A stretch of 21,744 nt of DNA from Flemingiibacterium sp045579745 (lineage in GTDB: Bacteria > Bacillota > Clostridia > Oscillospirales > CAG-272), in NCBI GenBank assembly GCA_045579745.1, contig JAZNMQ010000005.1:1-21744 (forward strand), written 5' to 3'. The notes under the pieces are model-generated. The model ran no database searches. It was not told the origin of the DNA and worked only from the letters and a program-made list of their open reading frames with translations. Shown piece by piece: positions 7,346 through 13,772 of the stretch. How positions within the stretch are numbered: position 1 is the first letter of the stretch; every line of letters starts with the position of its first letter. Position numbers and translations under genes: made by a program.

Positions 7346-8110
7346 TTATCTTCTCGGTTTTCTTTGAGAAGTCTTTTTCGAGCCGGTATTTTTTAAATAT
7401 TCCACCTGCGATTTTGTCAGATGACGCCAAGCTCCGGATTTTAAATTTTCAAGCTTGATGTCACCGATGGCAACGCGCGTCAGCCGAAGCACCTCAAGTC
7501 CGCAAAGCTCACACATCTTGCGTATCTGACGGTTTCTTCCCTCATATAGCTCCATACGAAGGACTGTGCTGTCATTACGAGCGCCGTTTTTCATCGTGCG
7601 AATCGATGTCTTGACAGGCTCAATTGTATAACCGTCGATTTCAAGCGGAGATGAGAGCTTTTTAACCGTCGAAAGCTCGACCCTGCCCGCAACCTCGACG
7701 TGATATATTTTCGGTATCGAATGACGGGGATGCGTAAGCTTCATCGCAAGCTCACCGTCGTTTGTAAGCAGCAGCAATCCGTCCGAATCCATATCAAGAC
7801 GTCCGACGGGGTAAATTCGCTCTCCGACATCACGGCAAAGGTCAATAACCGTTTTGCGGCCCCGTTCATCCGACACGGTGGTAACATATCCGCGCGGCTT
7901 ATTAAGCATTATGTAAATGTATTTTTTGAATCCGATTTTGATGATCTCGCCATTATATTCAACGGTATCCGTTTCGGGGCAGATTTTCTGCCCGATAACG
8001 GCAATTTCACCGTTTACGCGCACCGCGCCGCGAGAAATTTCTTTCTCAGCGGCACGACGACTCATAAGTCCTGCGTCGGCAAGATATTTTTGCAAACGAA
8101 GTTCTGTCAT
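7346..8110 (-). CDS. rluB: RluB/RsuA-family 23S rRNA pseudouridine synthase
   Basis: RluB-type enzymes convert a uridine of 23S rRNA helix 80 (U2605 in E. coli) to pseudouridine. The 254-aa protein has an N-terminal S4 RNA-binding domain (about 3-60, LRLQKYLADAGLMSRRAAE). The catalytic domain contains MLNKPRGYVTT (68-78), the motif GRLDMDSDGLLLLTNDG with catalytic Asp106, and EGRNRQIRKM later. The tail is basic. The gene starts 1 nt after the carboxypeptidase stop codon, and no good Shine-Dalgarno precedes the ATG, so translation probably depends on coupling. Its place beside scpAB and a D,D-carboxypeptidase is a common Firmicute arrangement. RsuA (16S) is an alternative, but the context favours RluB. 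Confidence 0.92.
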   Translation of the reverse strand: MTELRLQKYLADAGLMSRRAAEKEISRGAVRVNGEIAVIGQKICPETDTVEYNGEIIKIGFKKYIYIMLNKPRGYVTTVSDERGRKTVIDLCRDVGERIYPVGRLDMDSDGLLLLTNDGELAMKLTHPRHSIPKIYHVEVAGRVELSTVKKLSSPLEIDGYTIEPVKTSIRTMKNGARNDSTVLRMELYEGRNRQIRKMCELCGLEVLRLTRVAIGDIKLENLKSGAWRHLTKSQVEYLKNTGSKKTSQRKPRR

Positions 8111-8111
8111 T

Positions 8112-9200
8112 TTAATTAAAAATCTTTTCTAATATATTTTTCTTATATTTCACTCTTTCGGTGCCAAGCTCCGCATAAAGTGCAACCTCTCCGAGGATTT
8201 CACCGTCACATGTGAAAACTATGCGGCCAACCCTCTCGCCCGATTCTATCGGAGCCCACAAGAACTGCGCAAGCTCAATTTTCCGTGTGATCTCGCCGCT
8301 TCCCTTTGGAAGCACGAGCGATAATCCCTCGTGGTTTCTGACAATTATATCGGATGCTTCCCCACCCTCGCACGGAACGACGATCGCGGATTCATACGGC
8401 TCGATAAGCGTTCTTCTCTCGAGCGTTTCAAATCCGAGATCGAGCATTTGCGAATGGTCGCGCCAATCGTCGGGCGCATTAAGCGTAACCGCGATAAGCA
8501 TCATCCCATCGCGCTCTGCCGCAGAAACAAGGCATCTTCCGCTAAGCTTTGTAAAGCCTGTTTTTACGCCGACAGCCCCGTCGTACATACTAAGCAAACG
8601 GTTATGATTGTGAAGCAGCCGCACGCCATCTCCGACATCAATTCGATGAGTTTTTGTTGAAGCTATCGACCTGAAGGTATCGTTTTGCATGGCGTTAGCC
8701 GCAAGCAGGGCAAGCTCTCTGGCTGTTGTATAGTGCTCCTCGTCGTAGAGTCCGTGCGGATTTTTAAAATGTGTGCTTGATAGCCCAAGCTCAGCCGCTT
8801 TTTGGTTCATAAGCTCAGCAAAGCCCTCGATCGAGCCTCCGAGCTCATATGCAATAGCCGCCGCCGCGTCATTCGCACTTTCGAGCAAAAGAGCATATAC
8901 AAGCGATTCAAGCGTCAGCTTATCCCCTTTTGCAAGATAGATCGAGCTTCCCTCAACGGCGATCGCCGAGGGCGAAACCTCAACAACTCGATCGAGCTTC
9001 CCCGATTCTATTGCAAGAAGCGCCGTCATTATCTTGGTCGTGCTTGCCATTGGACGCATGGTATCTGCATCCTTTTCATAAACGATCCTACCGCTCGACG
9101 CTTCGAGCACTATCGCTGAGCTTGCCGATAAATCAAGTGCAGAGATGTTTATCGACGAAAGAATGATTATTGTAATTAATCCTATTAAAAATTTGCGCAT
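8112..9200 (-). CDS. D-alanyl-D-alanine carboxypeptidase (PBP5-type, peptidase S11)
   Basis: Trims the terminal D-Ala from peptidoglycan stem peptides outside the membrane. The 362-aa protein has a signal peptide (residues 1 to about 22, FLIGLITIIILSS) and the three penicillin-binding motifs SxxK (Ser53-Lys56), SxN (Ser108-Asn110) and KTG (213-215). The C-terminal PBP5-like beta domain (about 260-350) is present; the usual amphipathic anchor helix is short and ends in a basic tail (KYKKNILEKIFN). GGAGG lies upstream of the ATG at 9198-9200. By family it is DacF/DacB-like, and DacB/DacF act in spore cortex formation in Bacillus; which one this is cannot be decided here. A MITE-like insertion now separates it from ytfJ and may have moved or cut its promoter. 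Confidence 0.93.
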   Translation of the reverse strand: MRKFLIGLITIIILSSINISALDLSASSAIVLEASSGRIVYEKDADTMRPMASTTKIMTALLAIESGKLDRVVEVSPSAIAVEGSSIYLAKGDKLTLESLVYALLLESANDAAAAIAYELGGSIEGFAELMNQKAAELGLSSTHFKNPHGLYDEEHYTTARELALLAANAMQNDTFRSIASTKTHRIDVGDGVRLLHNHNRLLSMYDGAVGVKTGFTKLSGRCLVSAAERDGMMLIAVTLNAPDDWRDHSQMLDLGFETLERRTLIEPYESAIVVPCEGGEASDIIVRNHEGLSLVLPKGSGEITRKIELAQFLWAPIESGERVGRIVFTCDGEILGEVALYAELGTERVKYKKNILEKIFN

Positions 9201-9227
9201 AAGATCCTCCGATGCTTTTTTATAAGC

Positions 9228-9420
9228 TAAGCAATTGTTAATCTACACAATTTATCGCCCGAAGGGCGATTTACAATTGAAATGCGTCGCTCAGGCGGCT
9301 CTGCCGACTGAAAAGACACCTTCTGGCGGCGATAGGTCGCCGCCCCGAGGGCTGCCACGAGCCTCGGAAAGCCCCGCCGCAGCGGATTTCAATTGCAAAA
9401 CGTAGTTTTGCAATTGCCTA
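9228..9420. mobile_element. MITE-like element A (193 bp) with flanking 12-bp duplication
   Basis: Terminal inverted repeats TAAGCAATTG (9228-9237) and, inverted, TAGGCAATTG (9411-9420) match at 9 of 10 positions. The element is flanked by a perfect direct repeat, TTTTTTATAAGC, at 9216-9227 and 9421-9432, as expected for a target-site duplication. There is no coding potential. The interior folds into hairpins at 9254-9270, 9325-9344, 9345-9367 and 9390-9416 (12 bp perfect), plus a long-range pair CAATTGAAAT (9274-9283) with 9386-9395. Removing element and one duplication leaves a normal 60-bp ytfJ-carboxypeptidase spacer. Confidence 0.7.
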
Positions 9421-9465
9421 TTTTTTATAAGCATTTGTCGGACGGATCCTTATATTCGTGTTAAG

Positions 9466-9954
9466 TTATTCCTCGGTTGGCTCGCTTTTTTCAGCTTCCT
9501 CGGATTTATTCTTGTCGTCAGACTTTTTGTCCTTTTTGAAGATTGCAACGATCTTCGAAACGACATCAGGAGATCTTTCGATCATGTTTGCGATTGAGTC
9601 GATCTTGTCGCCTGAGCCCGCGGAATTAGGGCCGACATTCAGAAGCTGAACGTTTCCTGTAGGAGAGATTACGAGGAATCCAACCGGCTGAACTGTTACA
9701 CCTGTTCCGCCGCCTCCGCCGAAGTTGGAATTTGCGGTAGGCTTTTGCTCGGGGGAATCCTTTTTCGCATTCTTTCCAATGTAATCAACTCCGCCGGATG
9801 CAAAACCAACCATAACCTTTGAAACGGGAATGACGGTTGTTCCGCCGGGTGTGTTGATGGGTGTACCGATGATGGTGTTTGCGTCCACCACATTTTTGAT
9901 TTGTTCGAGCGAGGTTTGGATAATGTCCGAAATCTTGTTTTCTGCCATTTTCAT
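9466..9954 (-). CDS. ytfJ: GerW family sporulation protein (YtfJ)
   Basis: YtfJ/GerW is a forespore-expressed protein needed for normal spore germination in Bacillus. The 162-aa product starts MKMAENKISDIIQTSLEQI. It has the family core NTIIGTPINTPGGTTVIPVS (about 26-45), then VMVGFASGG, a Gly-rich stretch (about 80-86), PVGFLVISPTGNVQLL, and a highly charged Lys/Glu C-terminal tail. The start is uncertain: in-frame TTG 9969, ATG 9960, ATG 9954 and ATG 9948 all exist. I take 9954 because AGG, in the arm of a palindromic repeat, lies 8 nt upstream; 9948 (MAENK) matches the usual family start. It follows ytfI, as in Bacillus, after a 166-nt leader with several possible hairpins. Confidence 0.9.
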   Translation of the reverse strand: MKMAENKISDIIQTSLEQIKNVVDANTIIGTPINTPGGTTVIPVSKVMVGFASGGVDYIGKNAKKDSPEQKPTANSNFGGGGGTGVTVQPVGFLVISPTGNVQLLNVGPNSAGSGDKIDSIANMIERSPDVVSKIVAIFKKDKKSDDKNKSEEAEKSEPTEE

Positions 9955-9961
9955 GACCATG

Positions 9962-9982
9962 ACCTGCAAAGGCAGGTCTACC
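9962..9982 (-). repeat. Short palindromic repeat, copy 1 (before ytfJ)
   Basis: Arms ACCTGC (9962-9967) and GCAGGT (9972-9977) are followed by CTACC. On the minus strand it reads GGTAGACCTGC-CTTT-GCAGGT and ends 7 nt before the ATG taken for ytfJ. The same unit lies just before scpA at 12159-12178. Confidence 0.6.
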
Positions 9983-10120
9983 TTTCTGCCCTGTTGGGCT
10001 TATATTTTTGCTCGACCGTTTTGGAGCACGTCCAAATACAGTCAAAGGCTGTAACCCGGTACTTTTCCGAGGTGCTTTAACAAAATATTTTTCCGTTTTT
10101 ACGGTTAATTTTCAATGTAA

Positions 10121-10792
10121 TTACGCTTTTAAATAAGCGATCGCCGATCTTATCAGAATATCAAAAAGCTGCCACAGTCTGAAGGAGAGTGTAATATCCA
10201 CCTCCGAGCGTGTTTTCTGGCTCGTAAAATCTGTCGTCACAGAGATGTTTTCATAAAACGCTTCATCTTTTGGAATCGTCAGATGCGTGCAGTTATAAAG
10301 AAGCTCGAGCAGACACTGCACACCGCCGCAAACCGCACCGTAAAGTACAGCCGTGCTCGCCGCATCCTCAGTTGCGATTATTATTACCAAGCGCCTAAGA
10401 TCAATTCGCAGATGATGTCCGAATCGGGAAATAAATACCTTTATGACTTCGGTAAGCTTTCCCAAAAGCCCCAGAATATCGCGCTTCGGCTTCTCGTCTG
10501 CAGACTCACCCTCGCTTATCTCGGCTTGCTTTTTTGCATCCTTTTTCTGCTGCTTTGCTAATTTTTTAGCCTCCGCCTTAGCTTGTCTGAGCTCGGCTTT
10601 AGCTTGATTTTTTCTGAATTTTTTTATTTTGTAATCGGAAAGCCTCAGCTTTTTTTCCTTATTCGGAAAGAGCTTGATCTTAAAAAAGCCTACGCCGACC
10701 GACAGTGCCATATCGTCGATAAAGCTCACACGCACAGAAAGCTTGAGCGTGACGACAATTATAATTATCGCCGCGGCAATCAGCCAGCCCAT
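10121..10792 (-). CDS. ytfI: DUF2953 domain-containing membrane protein (YtfI)
   Basis: Function unknown. The 223-aa protein has one N-terminal membrane segment (about 2-17, WLIAAAIIIIVVTLKL), a short beta-rich stretch (SVRVSFIDDMALSVGVGFFKIKLFP), and a long Lys/Ala/Glu-rich, likely coiled-coil segment (about 50-105). The DUF2953-type C-terminal half follows (ITLSF and a final hydrophobic helix). In Bacillus the homologous ytfI lies directly before ytfJ, as here, which supports both assignments and hints at a sporulation role. The gene begins 43 nt after scpB; AAGGA lies about 10 nt before the ATG at 10790-10792. Confidence 0.82.
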   Translation of the reverse strand: MGWLIAAAIIIIVVTLKLSVRVSFIDDMALSVGVGFFKIKLFPNKEKKLRLSDYKIKKFRKNQAKAELRQAKAEAKKLAKQQKKDAKKQAEISEGESADEKPKRDILGLLGKLTEVIKVFISRFGHHLRIDLRRLVIIIATEDAASTAVLYGAVCGGVQCLLELLYNCTHLTIPKDEAFYENISVTTDFTSQKTRSEVDITLSFRLWQLFDILIRSAIAYLKA

Positions 10793-10835
10793 GACCTACA
10801 CATCCTTCCCGAAAATTTGATTTGGTGCGACTATT

Positions 10836-11384
10836 CTAATTTTCTTCCTCTTGCTTTGGAAGCTCAACCGTCGCGAACAGCTCAACCGACGGAAGCTCCT
10901 CAATCGAGCTGATTCCGAACACACGCAGAAAATCATCCGTCGTTCTGAACAGCGCAGGCTTTCCGGGGGCATCAAGCCTTCCGCAAACCTCAATCATTTT
11001 TTTGTCGGTGAGATTATTGACCGCATAGGTTGAATCTATACCGCGAACCGTTTCAATATATGAGCGTGTAACCGGCTGATGATATGCGATTATAGCAAGT
11101 GTTTCAAGCGAGCTTCGCGATAGATTTCCGCCCTGCTTGACACCGAGTGCCATTCTTATTTTGTCAGCGTACTGCTCCTTTGTGCAAAGCTGGCAGGCTT
11201 CCTTGAAGCAGATAAGGCGTATTCCACGCTCCGATGCCTCGTATTCGCCCTTCATTTCGTCAAGGATCTCCTTTAGCTCATCATCCGAGATCTCACAAAC
11301 AGCGCACAGCTTTTCATACGAAAGTGGATAGCCTGCGGCAAAAAGCACTGCTTCAAGTATAGCTTTCACTTGTTCCTTGTCCAT
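10836..11384 (-). CDS. scpB: Segregation and condensation protein B (ScpB)
   Basis: ScpB is a winged-helix partner that dimerises and binds ScpA in the SMC-ScpAB condensin, which compacts and segregates the chromosome. The 182-aa protein is the usual length and carries the family pattern AILEAVLFAAGYPLS at the N-terminus, SRSSLETLAIIAYHQPVTR (about 94-112), the IRGIDS-like VRGIDS, and LFRTTDDFLRVFGI near the end. The ATG at 11382-11384 lies inside scpA (32-nt overlap) with AGGAGAAG upstream, so the two subunits are probably translated in coupled fashion. Confidence 0.96.
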   Translation of the reverse strand: MDKEQVKAILEAVLFAAGYPLSYEKLCAVCEISDDELKEILDEMKGEYEASERGIRLICFKEACQLCTKEQYADKIRMALGVKQGGNLSRSSLETLAIIAYHQPVTRSYIETVRGIDSTYAVNNLTDKKMIEVCGRLDAPGKPALFRTTDDFLRVFGISSIEELPSVELFATVELPKQEEEN

Positions 11385-12147
11385 TGACCACGCTTCTCCT
11401 TTCGTGAATTAGGCTGATTTTGAAATCCTCCGCTCCGTCAAAGGACGCATCATCAATCGGACGCAGAGTAACACGGTTTTTCTTAATAAGCTCGAGCACG
11501 GCGAGAAATGTCGCTATCAGCTCGCTTCGGGTTTTCGCCGTAAGCAGGATCGATGTATAAAGCATATCGCCATGTCGTACAAGATGGCGGATAACTCCGA
11601 AAATCTTTCCGCTGACGGGTACTATCGGATCGCGCAAAATACGATCAAACGGCTTTGTTGCGCGGTCAAGGTTAGCCTTGTCGATCGAATCCTTGTCCAT
11701 AGCGCGAAGCATCGAGAGCATTACCCGTCTGAGTGCCTCGGGATTGTGCTGCTCAAGTCTGCCAGAATCGGGCTTTACCTCATCGGTATCCTTAATAAAT
11801 CTGCCCGAATACTGCTCGAACTGTCCCGAAAGGTAAGCCGCCGCCTGCTTCATTTTCTGATACTCGGCAAGAGCCGCCGCAAGCTTTTCACGCGGATCCT
11901 CTGTTTCAGCTTCAGGCTTAGGCAGGAGCATTTTGCTCTTGATGAGCATGAGCTCGCTCGCCATGACGATAAACTCGCCCGCGACCTCCATATCCATAGA
12001 CTGCATATATTCAATATGCTCCATATACTGCTCAAAAATGAGCGATATCGGAATATCGGTTATCTGAACCTTATTTTTATCAATGAGCGACAGCAGAAGA
12101 TCAAGCGGTCCCTCAAACGCTTCAAGCTTGTAATTTATACTTTCCAA
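11353..12147 (-). CDS. scpA: Segregation and condensation protein A (ScpA)
   Basis: Kleisin subunit that bridges the SMC heads in the bacterial condensin. The 264-aa protein starts with the typical YKLEAFEGPLDLLLSLIDKNK, contains FIVMASELMLIKSKMLLP (about 62-79), and ends with a winged-helix domain (VTFLAVLELIKKNRVTL-like). The start is a TTG (12145-12147): an in-frame TGA lies 2 codons upstream (12151-12153) and no usable ATG occurs before the conserved region. The ribosome-binding site is weak (GTGGTG), and a palindromic repeat (12159-12178) lies just upstream, so translation may be limited. Confidence 0.95.
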   Translation of the reverse strand: MESINYKLEAFEGPLDLLLSLIDKNKVQITDIPISLIFEQYMEHIEYMQSMDMEVAGEFIVMASELMLIKSKMLLPKPEAETEDPREKLAAALAEYQKMKQAAAYLSGQFEQYSGRFIKDTDEVKPDSGRLEQHNPEALRRVMLSMLRAMDKDSIDKANLDRATKPFDRILRDPIVPVSGKIFGVIRHLVRHGDMLYTSILLTAKTRSELIATFLAVLELIKKNRVTLRPIDDASFDGAEDFKISLIHERRSVVNGQGTSESYT

Positions 12148-12158
12148 ATTTCACCACA

Positions 12159-12178
12159 ACCTGCAAAGCAGGTCTACC
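12159..12178 (-). repeat. Short palindromic repeat, copy 2 (before scpA)
   Basis: ACCTGC-AAA-GCAGGT (12159-12173) followed by CTACC, the same unit as at 9962-9982 with a loop one base shorter. It ends 11 nt before the scpA TTG. Confidence 0.6.
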
Positions 12179-12226
12179 CCTCTCAAAAACTAAGGTGAAT
12201 GTGACGGTCGATGTCCCTCGCTGTAT

Positions 12227-12922
12227 TTATCCGAAGAAAGGCAAAAGCTCCCATAGCCATTGCATTCCGTTCGATATTGCATAAGATGCAAAGGTGAGCG
12301 GATAGTCAAGTATGCCGAAAACGAGCAGAAGCATGATTCCAAGCGACAAATATCGCTCATACTTCATAACTCCGAAATAGATCTTGTCGGGAAGCACCGC
12401 CCAAAGCACTCGTGAGCCATCAAGCGGCGGAACGGGAATGAAGTTAAAAATCGCCAATGTGATGTTCATAAAGTGAAACGAGAAAATAAAGTTCATCGAT
12501 ACGTTGATAAGATTAATCTCGAATTCACTCGTCGGCAAATAAACTCCAAACTCCAAACAAGCAAGCAGAATTTCAAACGGGAGCAAAATAACAAACGCCA
12601 AAAGCAGGTTAGCTATCGGTCCCGCAAGTGCGGATAAAGCCATTCCGCGTCTTGGATTTTTAAAGTTTCGCACATTGATCGGCACAGGCTTTGCCCATCC
12701 GAAGCGAAACAAAAGCATACACAAAAATCCGATAGGGTCAAGATGACAAAGCGGATTGAGCGAAAGCCGCCCCCTCTCGTCAGCCGTATTATCGCCGAGC
12801 TTCTTTGCGACCCATCCGTGCGCAACCTCGTGAAAGGTCAGCGCGATGATAACGATAATCAGCCGCTGCAGAAGCTCCATGACGGTCTGTCCGAGGTTTG
12901 AAAAATCAAGTCCGCCAATCAT
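12227..12922 (-). CDS. Site-2 protease family (M50) membrane metalloprotease
   Basis: Polytopic protein of 231 aa, related to the compact site-2 proteases that cleave membrane substrates. The zinc motif HEVAH (31-35) lies in the first membrane helix, NPLCHLDPIG (56-65) follows, and the third ligand is Asp168 in NFIPVPPLDGS. No PDZ domain is present, so this is the minimal M50B (YwhC-like) type; the substrate is unknown. It overlaps engB by 4 nt (ATGA) and is followed by a 79-nt spacer before scpA. A site-2 protease next to scpAB is a recurring Firmicute neighbourhood. Confidence 0.93.
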   Translation of the reverse strand: MIGGLDFSNLGQTVMELLQRLIIVIIALTFHEVAHGWVAKKLGDNTADERGRLSLNPLCHLDPIGFLCMLLFRFGWAKPVPINVRNFKNPRRGMALSALAGPIANLLLAFVILLPFEILLACLEFGVYLPTSEFEINLINVSMNFIFSFHFMNITLAIFNFIPVPPLDGSRVLWAVLPDKIYFGVMKYERYLSLGIMLLLVFGILDYPLTFASYAISNGMQWLWELLPFFG

Positions 12923-13509
12923 AATTTGAGCAGCCTCGAAATTTCAGAAAAGATCTCATTTTTTCCCGATCCGTCAAGTGCTGAAAACGGGATAATCGTG
13001 ACATCCTCACCTATGAGCGGATGCGCCCGAAGTGCTTCAAGCGCGGCATTCTTGTCGGTTTTATTGAGCTTGTCGGCTTTTGTCGCTATTACGGCATACG
13101 GGATTTCGTTCTGATTTAAAAAGTCGAGCATCATCTCATCATCCGCAGTCGGTCCGACCTTCAGATCGATAAGCTGAGCTACCGCCTTCATTGTTCCTGC
13201 GGTAAAATAGGAATCGGTAAGCTTTGACCATTTGTCTTTGTCCGCAGGAGCGCGCTTTGCAAAGCCGTAGCCCGGCAGGTCTACAATATAGAATTTTTTA
13301 TCGATGCGGTAAAAGTTTATCGTTATGGTTTTTCCGGGAGAGCCGGAAACTCTGGCAAGGCTTTTTCTGCCTGCAAGCTTGTTTAAAAGCGAGCTTTTGC
13401 CAACATTCGAGCGTCCCGAAAGGGCTATCTGCGCAAGTCCGTCCGTCGGAAACTGACTGCTCAGCCCTGCTGTCATTACAAGCTCGGTGTTATTATAATT
13501 GATTGCCAT
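12919..13509 (-). CDS. engB: Ribosome biogenesis GTPase EngB (YihA/YsxC)
   Basis: Small TRAFAC GTPase needed for late assembly of the 50S subunit. The 196-aa protein has G1 GRSNVGKS (32-39), the switch I Thr61 region (GKTITINFY), G3 DLPG (77-80) and G4 TKAD (143-146), all intact. The ATG at 13507-13509 has AGGAG 6 nt upstream. The frame is open to 13632, but that extension runs through a string of palindromes and gives low-complexity nonsense, so it is not used. It follows lon (the usual lon-engB pairing) after a 263-nt hairpin-rich spacer that probably carries a short mobile element. Confidence 0.96.
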   Translation of the reverse strand: MAINYNNTELVMTAGLSSQFPTDGLAQIALSGRSNVGKSSLLNKLAGRKSLARVSGSPGKTITINFYRIDKKFYIVDLPGYGFAKRAPADKDKWSKLTDSYFTAGTMKAVAQLIDLKVGPTADDEMMLDFLNQNEIPYAVIATKADKLNKTDKNAALEALRAHPLIGEDVTIIPFSALDGSGKNEIFSEISRLLKL

Positions 13510-13520
13510 TCTAATCTCCT

Positions 13521-13661
13521 TGGCTTTCGCGTTAGCGAAAGCTTCCTTTCTATGCGATGCATTGCATCGCATGGAATTCTGTGGGTGGTTTTGCGGAGCA
13601 AAATCGCTGCTGCAAAGCAGCGAAAGCCACAAAACCCGGCGTGAAAAATCTATTTTTCACG
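13521..13661. repeat. Hairpin array between engB and lon
   Basis: Successive perfect hairpins: 13522-13541 (GCTTTCGC/GCGAAAGC), 13552-13572 (ATGCGATGC/GCATCGCAT), a shorter one near 13587-13602, 13605-13622 (CGCTGC/GCAGCG) and 13640-13662 (11-bp arms). In addition, TGGCTTTCGC at 13521-13530 is inverted at 13620-13629. There is no open frame with a start signal. The hairpins may attenuate or process the lon-engB message, or mark remnants of small inserted palindromic elements. Confidence 0.55.
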
Positions 13662-13690
13662 CTATGACCATCCTTAAATACGAATTATCT

Positions 13691-13765
13691 TAGGCGATTG
13701 CAAGCTGCGTTTTGCAATCGTATCCGCCACGGGTGTAGCTCTCTGCGCAGATTAACAATCACCTG
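13691..13765. mobile_element. MITE-like element B (75 bp), short relative of element A
   Basis: Ends TAGGCGATTG (13691-13700) and, inverted, CAGGTGATTG (13756-13765) match at 8 of 10 positions. The first 40 nt align with the reverse complement of element A (shared TAGGC-ATTGCAA, CGTTTTGCAAT and ATCCGC blocks), and AGATTAACAAT near the other end is also shared. ATTATCT occurs at 13684-13690 directly before it and at 13772-13778, where it includes the lon stop codon, so a degraded target duplication is possible. It probably arose by internal deletion. Confidence 0.5.
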
Positions 13766-13772
13766 TCTAAGA

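Noticed and set aside
13510..13632. N-terminal extension of engB (41 residues)
   Set aside because: It runs through palindromes, does not resemble EngB, and a clear AGGAG marks the start at 13509.
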